From contig CASFRN010000052.1 in NCBI GenBank assembly GCA_949296855.1, positions 1 to 39,598 on the forward strand: 39,598 nucleotides of DNA. Reading direction: 5' to 3'. Below, piece by piece: positions 8,488 through 17,072 of this stretch. The translations under genes were made by a program, and so were the position numbers. Each line of letters begins with the position of its first letter. Positions within the stretch are counted from its first letter, which is position 1. Under the pieces are notes generated by a model. It saw nothing but the letters and a program-made list of their open reading frames with translations, was not told the origin of the DNA and searched no databases. The DNA comes from an uncultured Bacteroides sp. (lineage in GTDB: Bacteria > Bacteroidota > Bacteroidia > Bacteroidales > Bacteroidaceae).

Positions 8488-8937
8488 TGTTGCAATAAAT
8501 TAATTGATAAATAGTAAACATCAAACAGAAACCCCAACCCGACATTCCCCGCGAAGCATGCATCAGTCCGGCTGAAATACCACAAACGAACTTCCGCAAC
8601 TCTTCATCGCCTCTGCAGAAAGAATAACCCGATTATGCGTTTCCGCTCGCAAATCCACCGCTAAATTAACACTTTTCCGCCAATCTGCGGAGGCATTCAA
8701 AAAAAAATTAACGAAAACTTAGAGCATATTGAAAAAAATGCCTATTTTTGTCGTGCCAATATGTGAGACGAGCAAAAACGTATTTGCATGCTCACTTCAA
8801 AACAGAATCAAAAACTAATCATTAAATCCGTAATTATTGACAAGCGTAACAATTGACGACGCACATCCTTAAACAGATGGACGCATCGCACTTAAATACG
8901 CTTCCAAGCGTTACACAATTCATTACAACCTATACTT
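8488..8937. other. Intergenic region between ridA and rho, long rho leader
   Basis: This 450-bp divergent gap holds no convincing gene. A plus-strand promoter fits at TTAG (8719-8722), 20 nt, then TATTTTTG (8743-8750). This would give rho an untranslated leader of about 180 nt. The leader contains a short palindrome ACGCTTCCAAGCGT (8899-8912) and C/A-rich stretches of the kind Rho binds. I could not identify a clear ridA promoter. Confidence 0.5.
8719..8750 (+). promoter_or_regulatory. Probable rho promoter
   Basis: A TATTTTTG -7 box at 8743-8750 is preceded by TTAG at 8719-8722 with a 20-nt spacer, one mismatch from the TTTG consensus. No closer -7 box was noticed before the rho ATG at 8938. 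Confidence 0.5.
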
Positions 8938-10899
8938 ATGTATAACATTATTCAATTAAACGACAAAGATTTGTCCGAATTGCAACAAATTGCCAAAGAG
9001 TTGGGACTGAATAAGACCAGCGATCTGCCTAAAGAAGAACTGGTATACCGCATTTTGGACGAACAAGCTATCGTAGGAGCTACTAAAAAAGCCACAACAG
9101 CAAAAACAAATGAAGAAAGAAAAGAGGGACAACCTCGTAAACGTTCGCGTATCAGCGTAAAAAAGGAAGGGGACATCGTTTATACCGCCACAAAAGACAA
9201 GGCACAAAAACTCGAGGCAAACACTCCGCCGCTTCCGGTACCGGCTCCTTTATTCAAAACTGAACAGGCAACTGCAAACGCTACAGAAACCGCCGGACCA
9301 ACCAACGATGCGCAACCGGCAGAAACAGAAGAAAAGCCCAAAGCGAAACGAGGCAGAAAACCGGGAAGCAAAAACAAAGCAACCATAGAAAGAGAGCGGG
9401 CACAAAAAGCAGCCGAAATGGAAGTGCAATCTCTTTCCGCTCCTGCTTCATCCAACGATGAAACGGAAGAACTCCCCGCACCCGAGATGGCAAACGGCGA
9501 AGATTTCATCGCCATCGAAGACCTGCCGTCCGAAAAAATAGAACTGCCGTCTGAACTGCTCGGCAAATTCGAAGCCACCAAGATGGAACAACCGCCCGTG
9601 GAAAGCAAGCAAAACAACAACCGTTACCAACAACGCCAGCAACGCAACAACAATAACCGACAAACCAACGGACGGCAACAAAATCAAAACCAACCTGCCA
9701 CAAACACTTCCGACAACCAGCCTGCCGCAGTCACGGCTTCCGAAGCGCAACCTGCCAAACCGGCAGAAAAGCCATACGAATTTGATGACATCCTGAAAGG
9801 GTCGGGCGTACTGGAAATCATGCCGGACGGCTACGGATTCCTCCGTTCATCCGACTACAACTATCTTTCTTCACCCGATGACATCTACGTATCCCAATCG
9901 CAAATTAAATTATTCGGATTAAAGACCGGCGATGTAGTAGACGGAACCATCCGTCCGCCGAAAGAAGGGGAAAAATATTTCCCGTTAGTCAAAGTATCGA
10001 AAATCAACGGTCTGCCTCCCGAACTGGTACGCGACCGTGTGCCGTTCGACCATTTGACCCCTCTTTTCCCCGACGAAAAATTCAAACTCTGCAAAGGCTC
10101 TGATGACAACCTATCGGTACGTATTGTCGACTTATTCGCACCCATCGGAAAAGGACAACGCGCGCTTATCGTTGCGCAACCTAAGACAGGTAAGACCATC
10201 CTGATGAAAGACATCGCCAACGCCATCGCTGCCAACCATCCGGAAGTGTACATGATTATGCTGCTCATCGACGAACGTCCGGAAGAAGTGACCGATATGG
10301 CACGCAGCGTCAATGCAGAAGTCATCGCTTCTACTTTCGACGAACCGGCAGAACGCCACGTAAAGATTGCGGGCATCGTATTGGAAAAAGCCAAACGCAT
10401 GGTAGAATGCGGGCATGATGTAGTTATCTTCCTCGACTCCATCACCCGTCTGGCACGCGCATACAATACCGTTTCGCCCGCATCGGGCAAGGTATTGTCG
10501 GGAGGTGTAGACGCAAACGCACTGCACAAGCCGAAACGTTTCTTCGGTGCCGCACGTAACATCGAAGGAGGAGGCTCACTCACGATTATCGCCACCGCTT
10601 TGATTGATACAGGCTCGAAGATGGATGAAGTGATTTTCGAAGAATTCAAGGGACCAGGAAACATGGAACTCCAACTCGACCGCAACCTGAGCAACAAGCG
10701 CATCTTCCCGGCTGTCAACCTCACAGCTTCCAGCACACGGCGTGACGACCTGTTGCTCGACAAGACTACGCTCGACCGGATGTGGATCCTGCGCAAGTTC
10801 TTGGCGGACATGAATCCGATAGAAGCCATGAATTCGGTAAAAGACCATTTGGAAAAGACAAAAGACAACGAAGAATTCCTAATGAGCATGAACTCGTAA
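8938..10899 (+). CDS. rho: Transcription termination factor Rho with long disordered insertion
   Basis: Rho is the hexameric RNA helicase that ends untranslated transcripts. At 653 residues it is over 200 residues longer than the E. coli protein. Order: Rho N-terminal helical domain (1-47), a long low-complexity insertion (about 50-275) rich in Lys/Ala/Glu/Pro with a [11 protein letters not shown]-hook-like motif and an Asn/Gln-rich tract (about 222-256), the RNA-binding cold-shock domain (from YEFDD at 280; YGFLRS), then the ATPase with Walker A QPKTGKT (about 413-420), IDERPEEV, and Walker [17 protein letters not shown]. The insertion is known from Bacteroides Rho, where it has been linked to condensate formation and gut fitness. 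Confidence 0.97.
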   Translation: MYNIIQLNDKDLSELQQIAKELGLNKTSDLPKEELVYRILDEQAIVGATKKATTAKTNEERKEGQPRKRSRISVKKEGDIVYTATKDKAQKLEANTPPLPVPAPLFKTEQATANATETAGPTNDAQPAETEEKPKAKRGRKPGSKNKATIERERAQKAAEMEVQSLSAPASSNDETEELPAPEMANGEDFIAIEDLPSEKIELPSELLGKFEATKMEQPPVESKQNNNRYQQRQQRNNNNRQTNGRQQNQNQPATNTSDNQPAAVTASEAQPAKPAEKPYEFDDILKGSGVLEIMPDGYGFLRSSDYNYLSSPDDIYVSQSQIKLFGLKTGDVVDGTIRPPKEGEKYFPLVKVSKINGLPPELVRDRVPFDHLTPLFPDEKFKLCKGSDDNLSVRIVDLFAPIGKGQRALIVAQPKTGKTILMKDIANAIAANHPEVYMIMLLIDERPEEVTDMARSVNAEVIASTFDEPAERHVKIAGIVLEKAKRMVECGHDVVIFLDSITRLARAYNTVSPASGKVLSGGVDANALHKPKRFFGAARNIEGGGSLTIIATALIDTGSKMDEVIFEEFKGPGNMELQLDRNLSNKRIFPAVNLTASSTRRDDLLLDKTTLDRMWILRKFLADMNPIEAMNSVKDHLEKTKDNEEFLMSMNS

Positions 10900-10920
10900 A
10901 CGCTACCATAAAAAACAATA

Positions 10921-11049
10921 TGAATATCCGCAAACAGCCCATGTAGGGGCGTATCGCATACGCCCGAATGCACACACTTATCTACGTGGATGTTTTCAGG
11001 GCGTATGCAATACGCCCCTACAGCTAATTGGGCAAAATGCGGATATTCA
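10921..11049. repeat. Palindromic intergenic element with 12-bp terminal inverted repeats
   Basis: The ends are a perfect inverted pair, TGAATATCCGCA (10921-10932) and TGCGGATATTCA (11038-11049). Inside lies a second inverted repeat of 24 bp with one mismatch (10942-10965 and 10999-11022; core GGGGCGTATCGCATACGCCC). No coding capacity. A shorter relative with the same terminal 12-mer and an AACAGCC.ATGTAG segment lies at 22401-22434. Structure resembles a MITE or REP-like element. Confidence 0.75.
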
Positions 11050-11051
11050 AT

Positions 11052-11107
11052 AAACACAAAGGAGGCGCAGCGTGTGGTCAACTCCACGCTGCGCCTCCTT
11101 TGTGTTT
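11052..11107. terminator. Perfect 23-bp hairpin between convergent rho and PepSY-like genes
   Basis: Arms 11052-11074 and 11085-11107 are fully complementary and GC-rich in the centre (GGAGGCGCAGCGTG), with a 10-nt loop. Each arm ends in A-rich/T-rich sequence, so it can terminate transcription arriving from either side. Confidence 0.8.
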
Positions 11108-11129
11108 CCAATAACAACAATTACCAATA

Positions 11130-11567
11130 TCAATCATCTATGTCGATGACCTGAAACTTATTATTAAACGTTATTTCCAAACGGTTCGAAAGTTTTACTT
11201 CGTATTCTTTCCCGTCGCGCTCTATCTCTAAAATCTTCGCTTCAGGATAAGTGGAAGACACATACGAACGTATCTCGGCAGGCACCGCCTGCATAGGCAC
11301 TTCCGACATTTTGCACTGTATCTCGGTCCAGTCGCCAGACTTGTCGAACTCCAATTTCTCGCCGTTCGTAAAGATGACATCATACGACTTGTAAAACAAT
11401 CCCGACTCCATCTTCGCCAACGCTACCTTGTGGTGCTTGAAATAAGTCGTGATGAACGTCTGTGCCTTCGTGGGCAACTGTCCGATTTGAATCGGCTTGT
11501 CGTTATCCGCCAACGCCATCGTCTGAACTCCTAACACACACATCAACATGAAAATCCACTTCTTCAT
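11130..11567 (-). CDS. PepSY-like periplasmic protein
   Basis: The 145-residue protein has a clear signal peptide (MKKWIFMLMCVLGVQTMALA, cut near 20). Two repeated PepSY-like units follow (about 30-85 and 90-145), each with the pattern of a helix then strands (LPTKAQTFITTYF... and VPAEIRSYVSSTYP...). This is the PF11396 type found in Bacteroides next to two-component systems. It lies 43 nt downstream of the histidine kinase gene and is probably the last gene of that operon. A role as periplasmic sensor partner is inference. Confidence 0.82.
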   Translation of the reverse strand: MKKWIFMLMCVLGVQTMALADNDKPIQIGQLPTKAQTFITTYFKHHKVALAKMESGLFYKSYDVIFTNGEKLEFDKSGDWTEIQCKMSEVPMQAVPAEIRSYVSSTYPEAKILEIERDGKEYEVKLSNRLEITFNNKFQVIDIDD

Positions 11568-11610
11568 ACTAATTCGCTTTTAAAGGTTAATAGATAAATA
11601 TTTGCTTCTG

Positions 11611-12906
11611 TCACAAAGATGAGGTGGGAATCTGAAAAGATTTTGAAATCTCAAAGCAATGTAGCCCGTTTTCATAAAAATACCGGACAGACAAACGGCT
11701 GGCCTTGCAGATGGTATCCACCAATGCCAGCCCTAACCCGGTAGACCCTTCTTTCTTCGTACCTTGATAGAAACGTTCGAAGATGCGTTTCCCGTCTAAC
11801 GGAGCGTCGCCCGTATTACAGATACGCAACGAATCTTCCGCCGTCTCTATCCGGATTGTCCCGCCATCGGCATTGTGCACAAAAGCGTTCTTCAGCAGAT
11901 TCGTCACCAAGACCGAAGCCAGCGACTCGTTCATTTCTACACAGAACGATGTGCCCGTACACATCTCCACACGAATTCCGCGATAAGCATACACTTCCTG
12001 ATAATCGTCAATATAACGGTTCAGCAAACTGTTCAGACAGACGGTATGCCTGTCCATATACTGGCCGTTCTCTATCTTGCACAACAGCAACAGCGAGCGG
12101 TTCATACGGGTCAGGTTCTCCAAGGTGTGATGTGTTTTCGCTAATTCCTCCAGCTGGCGTTCGGTCAAAGCCTCGTCCTCCATCAGCATTTCAATGCGGT
12201 TGCAACAAATGGCGAGCGGTGTCTGCATCTCGTGGGAGGCGTTGCCTATAAACAGTTTCTGCTGTTCGAAGAGTTGTTCGTTGCGTCCTGCGAAGTCTGC
12301 CACTGCTTCGTTCAAGTGATGAAACTCCGTTATTGTCGTGCGATTGTCCAACGGCTCGTTGGGATGCCCCACCCGATAGCGGTCCAACCACTCCAACAAG
12401 CGATACAAGGGCTTCATGTTACGGCGGTACACCCATGCCGTAATCAGCAGAATCATCAACAACAGCAACACATACAAGAACACAATCCATCCTAAGATAG
12501 CACGTTTCAGGTCCATTTTCTCAATGGTAGGCGTATAAACCACCAGTTCCATGTAGCGGTCGCCCGAAGCACGGAAAATGGTAATCAGCACCCGCGCAGG
12601 TTCCTCCTCTTTCTTCTCGGTGATGTAGACCATCTCGTCCCGATACGTAATTTGGGGATAAGAAGCGGCATATTCTTTGCTCACCTCGTACAGGTAATAT
12701 TGGTTGTTCGATCCGTTGCTCGCTACGGGCATCTCCTCTCCCTGCAAGGCGCGCACGATAAGCTGCTCGGAATAATCTTCGAGCGAATCGTCCACTTCAT
12801 CGTTCACCTCTTCCATGACAGCCATATAGAAGAAGCACGCCCACAGCGTAAGGATAACGACCAACGCCAGCGACAAACGCCACAAGACCAAATGAAACAG
12901 TTTCAT
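11611..12906 (-). CDS. Two-component sensor histidine kinase
   Basis: The 431-residue kinase has two membrane segments (about 11-31 and 137-160) around a periplasmic sensor region of about 105 residues. A HAMP-like linker follows, then HisKA with phospho-acceptor His225 in NASHEMQTP and an HATPase domain with N box NLLKNAFVHN, a G1 region CNTGDAPL, and G2 GLGLALVD. Its start overlaps the stop of the upstream response regulator by 4 nt (ATGA), so translation is coupled. The sensor region is not one I recognise; the neighbouring trkH and PepSY-like genes are the only hints to its signal. Confidence 0.93.
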   Translation of the reverse strand: MKLFHLVLWRLSLALVVILTLWACFFYMAVMEEVNDEVDDSLEDYSEQLIVRALQGEEMPVASNGSNNQYYLYEVSKEYAASYPQITYRDEMVYITEKKEEEPARVLITIFRASGDRYMELVVYTPTIEKMDLKRAILGWIVFLYVLLLLMILLITAWVYRRNMKPLYRLLEWLDRYRVGHPNEPLDNRTTITEFHHLNEAVADFAGRNEQLFEQQKLFIGNASHEMQTPLAICCNRIEMLMEDEALTERQLEELAKTHHTLENLTRMNRSLLLLCKIENGQYMDRHTVCLNSLLNRYIDDYQEVYAYRGIRVEMCTGTSFCVEMNESLASVLVTNLLKNAFVHNADGGTIRIETAEDSLRICNTGDAPLDGKRIFERFYQGTKKEGSTGLGLALVDTICKASRLSVRYFYENGLHCFEISKSFQIPTSSL

Positions 12907-13580
12907 TCCACAACGAATTTATAGCCGAATCCGTATACGGCTTTCAGTTCCGGAGTGGCGCCCGCATCCTTCAGGCGTTTCCTCAGATTCTTAATCTGGG
13001 CATAGATGAAATCGAAGTTGTCCACCTGGTCGATGTGGTCGCCCCATACCGACTCGGCAAGCGTGTTCTTGTTCACCAGCCTACCCGGACGCGACATGAA
13101 GTAATGCAGGATGTCGTACTCCTTGCGGTTCAGTTCGATTTGCTTTCCCGCTATCACCACACGGAACTGGTCAGGAAACAGTTCGATATTCCCGACCTGT
13201 ATCTTATGCTCCCCTTCGCGCCGGCTGCGGCGGAACAGACTCTTCAGGCGGGCATGAAGCTCCGCCAAGTGGTAAGGCTTAGGCAGATAGTCATCGGCGC
13301 CCAGGTCAAGCCCTTCTACCTTGTCTTCCAACGAGTCTTTCGCCGAAAGGATAATGACATTGGTACGCTTGCCCAACGCCTGAAGCTCTTTCAGCAAGTC
13401 CAGCCCGTTGCCGTCCGGCAGCATGATGTCGAGCAGGATGCAGTCGTAATCATAATCCTCCACCTTCTGCAAGGCAGTACGGTAATCGGGAGCCTGCGAC
13501 ACCACGTAACGCTCCTTTTCCAGCGAACGGGTGGTGATTTCCCGCAAGTCTTGGTCATCTTCTACTATCAATATCTTCAT
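12903..13580 (-). CDS. OmpR/PhoB-type response regulator
   Basis: The 225-residue regulator has a receiver domain with the acidic pocket ED(7-8), phospho-acceptor Asp51 in LLDIMLPDGNG, switch Ser79, and Lys101 in LPKPY. A winged-helix DNA-binding domain follows (about 130-225, with NRKEYDIL and the wing YGFGYKFV). It is upstream of and overlaps its kinase gene, and lies 27 nt after the trkH stop, so the order trkH, regulator, kinase, PepSY could be a single transcript. It could be mistaken for PhoB because of the nearby pst genes, but the PepSY context argues for a different system. Confidence 0.94.
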   Translation of the reverse strand: MKILIVEDDQDLREITTRSLEKERYVVSQAPDYRTALQKVEDYDYDCILLDIMLPDGNGLDLLKELQALGKRTNVIILSAKDSLEDKVEGLDLGADDYLPKPYHLAELHARLKSLFRRSRREGEHKIQVGNIELFPDQFRVVIAGKQIELNRKEYDILHYFMSRPGRLVNKNTLAESVWGDHIDQVDNFDFIYAQIKNLRKRLKDAGATPELKAVYGFGYKFVVE

Positions 13581-13607
13581 AAGGCTTATAATGTTGGTTG
13601 CAAACTA

Positions 13608-15119
13608 TCAGCGGTTGTGCCAAAAACTGGGCACGAACATCAGCAGAATGGCATAGAGTTCCAAGCGTCCCAGCAACATCAGGAACGACAACACCCACTT
13701 CGCGCCGTCGGGAAGCCCGCTCCACGAAAACGCAGGGCCGTAATTGCCTAACGCTACACCCGCATTGCCCATACTGGAATAAACCACGCCGAACGCATCG
13801 GCCAACCCTACCCCCATCATCATCAGGACAACCCATCCGACAAAGCCGCATATCAGGAACAGCAAGGTAAAAGTCGTAACTGCGGAAATGGTGATGGGAT
13901 CCACCGTCTGACGGTTTACCTTTACGGGAAACACGGCACGCGGATGGATAAGACGCGCCAGTTCGTTCTTGGCATTGCGCAAAAGGATGACCAGACGCAT
14001 CACCTTAATGCCTCCGCTGGTAGACCCCGTACATCCCCCCACCACCGTGGCATACACAATCAGCATCCACGTAAACGGTGCCCAGTAATTATAATCATCG
14101 GTGGTGAATCCCGTCGAACTGTGCACCGTGACCACCTGAAACAACGCTTTGCGGAAGGCCTTCTCCACATCGTAATCGTTTCGAATGATGAGCGACACCA
14201 TGATAATCAGTGTCACGGTAAAGACCGAAATCAGGAACCCCCTCACTTCATCGTCCTTCAGCAGGTGGCTGAACTTCCCTTTCAGGCACATAAAGTAGAG
14301 CGAGAAGTTAAACGAGGAAAGTATCATGAATGTCGCGATGGTATATTCAATGAACGGCGAATTCCAATACGCCACGCTCGACTGCTTGGTGGAGAAACCT
14401 CCCGTGGCGGTCGTAGAGAACGAATGGCAAACAGCATCAAACCAACCCATGCCTCCCCATACCAACAGCAAGGTCTCCGAGACGGTCAAAATCAAGTAAA
14501 CCGTCCACAGCCATTTCGCCATGACACTTACTTTAGGATGAATCTTGTCGTGCGTCACACCCGTAGCCTCAGCCGAAAACAGCAATTGGTTCCCTACCCC
14601 GAAAATGGGTAATACGGCTATGGTAAAGAACACAATACCCAAACCGCCTATCCAGTGCGAGAAACTGCGCCAGAACAGGATGCCGTGAGAAAGCGACTCG
14701 ATATTGTCGAGTATCGTGGCACCTGTGGTGGTAAATCCCGATACGATTTCGAAAAAGGCATCGGGCACGGAAGGAATCGCCCCGCTGATGTAGAAAGGCA
14801 ACATCCCGAAAGCGGAAAACAGAATCCACGTGAACGCCACAATGCAATATCCGTCGCGCCGCGTCAGCTTGTTCTCGGCATTCCGTCCCAACAGAACCAA
14901 AATGCCTCCCGCCGCTGCCGTTATCAGCGTCGAGTAAACAAAATAAATGTAATCAGACTCCTGATAATACAGCGAAACCGCTGCACATACCATCAGCATC
15001 ACTCCCTCGATAAACAGCAGAAAGCCCAAAATACGGCAAATCATCGGCCTGTTTATCAAGCTGTTTTTCCTATTATTACCTACATATACATTTCTTGCGA
15101 TAGCCTCTTCCATTTTCAT
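13608..15119 (-). CDS. trkH: TrkH-family potassium uptake channel
   Basis: TrkH is the membrane subunit of a low-affinity K+ uptake system. The protein is very hydrophobic, and all four pore-loop signatures are visible in order: TTTGATIL, TATGGFST, HSSTGFTT, and GNAGVALG. I place the start at 15119 (503 residues) because a -7-like box lies just upstream (15137-15144). ATG codons at 15113 and 15044 are alternatives, the last closest to the usual family length. The longer frame to 15248 would start before the probable promoter. The regulatory TrkA subunit is not in the window, which is unusual because it is often adjacent. Confidence 0.93.
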   Translation of the reverse strand: MKMEEAIARNVYVGNNRKNSLINRPMICRILGFLLFIEGVMLMVCAAVSLYYQESDYIYFVYSTLITAAAGGILVLLGRNAENKLTRRDGYCIVAFTWILFSAFGMLPFYISGAIPSVPDAFFEIVSGFTTTGATILDNIESLSHGILFWRSFSHWIGGLGIVFFTIAVLPIFGVGNQLLFSAEATGVTHDKIHPKVSVMAKWLWTVYLILTVSETLLLVWGGMGWFDAVCHSFSTTATGGFSTKQSSVAYWNSPFIEYTIATFMILSSFNFSLYFMCLKGKFSHLLKDDEVRGFLISVFTVTLIIMVSLIIRNDYDVEKAFRKALFQVVTVHSSTGFTTDDYNYWAPFTWMLIVYATVVGGCTGSTSGGIKVMRLVILLRNAKNELARLIHPRAVFPVKVNRQTVDPITISAVTTFTLLFLICGFVGWVVLMMMGVGLADAFGVVYSSMGNAGVALGNYGPAFSWSGLPDGAKWVLSFLMLLGRLELYAILLMFVPSFWHNR

Positions 15120-15136
15120 ATAGATTAATGACGCTG

Positions 15137-15144
15137 CAAAACTA
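15137..15144 (-). promoter_or_regulatory. Possible -7 box for trkH
   Basis: On the minus strand 15144-15137 reads TAGTTTTG, matching TAnnTTTG. No convincing -33 element was found 19-21 nt upstream, so this is tentative. It supports a trkH start at 15119 or 15113. Confidence 0.4.
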
Positions 15145-15428
15145 ATGAAAAGATTCAATCTAATCGTATATTTCAAAAATAAATATAAGAAACTGTTTTG
15201 AATTTCTCCAAAAAGTTTTTTCCCTATTTGATGTATCCGTTTTTGCAATCATCACACGGTAAATTCAAAACAGGCTCTTAGTTTGAAACAAAATAAACAG
15301 TCGGTTTCGCTTATTAAATGGTCAAAAAAGAAAGAGTGGAAAAATTGAACAGTTTTTCTGAATTTTCTATGCCATGGGTATGAATTATTTTAGCAATCTT
15401 TGCTATATACACTAAAACGACACAGACT

Positions 15429-16265
15429 ATGCATAAGATTGACAACAAGAAAAAACGACCTGCTTTCTTTTACGCTTGCCTGTTTTTCCTTTCCGCTATC
15501 GGATTGGGCGGATGTGAAATGATTGAATTCCATCCGTACGATTTAGACATCGACGGCGAAACAGGCATCAACGCCAAAAATATCGAGCGCATTGAAACGG
15601 CATTGAAAGGGAAAAACGAATTTTCGTTCGTCTTCATCAGCGATACCCAACGCTGGTATGACGAAACAGAAGATGCCGTAGCAGCCATCAACCGGCTGGA
15701 GGACATCGATTTCGTCATTCACGGCGGCGACCTTTCCGACTTCGGGATGAAATTAGAGTTCGAACAGCAACGCGACATCCTGAACAAGCTGCGGGTGCCT
15801 TACGTATGCCTGTTGGGCAACCACGACTGCCTGGCTACAGGCGAAAAGGTCTTTCTTACCGTCTTCGGCGAACGCGACTTCTCATTCAATGCCGGCAATA
15901 CCCACTTCGTATGCCTCAACACGAATGCCTTAGAGTTCGACTACTCTGAAGCGATACCCGACTTCGCTTACATTGAAAACGACTTAAACGGTTTACCCGA
16001 AAAAATCACCCGTACCGTAACCGTCATGCACGCAGCCCCCTTCACCGAACAGTTCAACAACAACATCGCCCGCGTGTTCCAACATTATATAAAGGAGTAT
16101 CCCGCACTGCAATTCTGCCTGGCTGGACATACACACAACCTTACGGTAGAAAACACCTTCGACGATGGAACCTTATACTACACAGCTCCCAGCATCAAGA
16201 AACGCACCCTGATGCACTTTACATTCACCTCTAACGGATACAGCTATGAGACGATACCTTTTTAA
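15429..16265 (+). CDS. Calcineurin-like metallophosphoesterase lipoprotein
   Basis: The 278-residue protein starts with a lipoprotein signal (lipobox IGLGGC, Cys29), so it should be membrane-anchored in the periplasm or at the surface. The two-metal phosphoesterase motifs are all present: SDTQ (Asp72; Gln74 replaces the usual His), GGDLSD (Asp101), GNHD (131-133), VMHAAPF, and AGHTHN. Substrate is unknown (phosphomonoester, diester or nucleotide). The next gene starts inside its last codons, so the two are coupled, and the pst operon follows. A place in phosphate scavenging is plausible but I found no clear Pho-box repeat in its upstream gap. Confidence 0.88.
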   Translation: MHKIDNKKKRPAFFYACLFFLSAIGLGGCEMIEFHPYDLDIDGETGINAKNIERIETALKGKNEFSFVFISDTQRWYDETEDAVAAINRLEDIDFVIHGGDLSDFGMKLEFEQQRDILNKLRVPYVCLLGNHDCLATGEKVFLTVFGERDFSFNAGNTHFVCLNTNALEFDYSEAIPDFAYIENDLNGLPEKITRTVTVMHAAPFTEQFNNNIARVFQHYIKEYPALQFCLAGHTHNLTVENTFDDGTLYYTAPSIKKRTLMHFTFTSNGYSYETIPF

Positions 16266-16908
16266 TATATTGGCCTGCCTGCTGTTGTCGGCATTCCCCA
16301 TCGGTACTTTCGCCCAAACTTCCGATTCGCCCGGCGCAACTCCGCTACGCCGATGGGACAAACGTACACACCCCAAATATGCCGGATGGGAACGGTTGTG
16401 CCCTACACACGCCAAGTTCCAATACGCCGGCGGAATGGGCGTATCGTCTTTCGGCGTAGGATGGGACTACGGAAAACGCCGGCAGTGGGAAACCGACTTC
16501 TTGGCAGGCTTCCTCCCTTCCAAATATGCCGATAAGTTCCGCCTGACATTTACCGTCAAACAAAATTACATCCCTTGGAGCATGAGTTTCAACGAACATT
16601 GGGCTTTGGAACCGTTCTATTGCGGTTTGTACGTCACGACCATTGCAGGTGAAGAATTTTGGGAAAAAGAACCCGGACGTTACCCTAACCGGTATTACAA
16701 TTTCAGCACCAAACTGCGTCCGTACATCTTTATCGGACAACGGATGAACTTTAACCTGAAGAACAGCCTCGTCAAACACGTCTCGCTGTTCTATGAAGTA
16801 AACACCTGCGAGTTATATCTCATCAGCAAGTTCACCAACAAAACATTAAAGATGAAAGACATCCTCCGTTTCTCATTCGGCGCCAAAGTGCAATTATTCA
16901 AAGACTGA
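16246..16908 (+). CDS. Putative outer-membrane beta-barrel protein
   Basis: The 220-residue protein has an N-terminal signal peptide (about 1-23, cut after FAQ). It then shows alternating aromatic/polar strands typical of small outer-membrane barrels (MGVSSFGVGWDYG, FRLTFTVKQNYI, LRPYIFIGQRMNFNL, and a final strand LRFSFGAKVQLFKD). I do not recognise a named family. Its ATG lies 20 nt inside the 3' end of the phosphoesterase gene, implying translational coupling and a shared role at the cell envelope. Confidence 0.7.
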   Translation: MRRYLFNILACLLLSAFPIGTFAQTSDSPGATPLRRWDKRTHPKYAGWERLCPTHAKFQYAGGMGVSSFGVGWDYGKRRQWETDFLAGFLPSKYADKFRLTFTVKQNYIPWSMSFNEHWALEPFYCGLYVTTIAGEEFWEKEPGRYPNRYYNFSTKLRPYIFIGQRMNFNLKNSLVKHVSLFYEVNTCELYLISKFTNKTLKMKDILRFSFGAKVQLFKD

Positions 16909-16980
16909 GAAACGGTTTTGAATTTAGTTTGCACGTTTTTCAAACCCGGCGCAACGCCATTCATTGAAATGACTTAGCTA

Positions 16981-17027
16981 TGTAACAGGTTTGTAACAGC
17001 CTGTTCGGGAAAAACGCCGTACCTTTG
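16981..17027 (+). promoter_or_regulatory. pst promoter with Pho-box-like direct repeats
   Basis: Two identical octamers TGTAACAG start exactly 11 bp apart (16981-16988 and 16992-16999). The -7 box TACCTTTG follows at 17020-17027, with 20 nt between. No TTTG-like -33 element is present at that spacing, because the second repeat occupies the site. This is the layout of PhoB-activated promoters in other bacteria, where 11-bp direct repeats replace the upstream core element. Confidence 0.7.
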
Positions 17028-17072
17028 AGCCGTTAAATTTTAGCAATCAAAAAAACTGAATATTAACGGCGT

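Noticed and set aside
10921-11049. Insertion sequence
   Set aside because: There are terminal inverted repeats but no transposase and only 129 bp.
9885-11120. Long minus-strand open frame opposite rho
   Set aside because: It is antisense to conserved Rho ATPase codons and its translation has no recognisable domain; a shadow frame.
12903-13580. Response regulator as PhoB of the nearby pst operon
   Set aside because: The gene order with trkH and PepSY-like genes suggests a different system; nothing in the sequence identifies it as PhoB, although it cannot be excluded.
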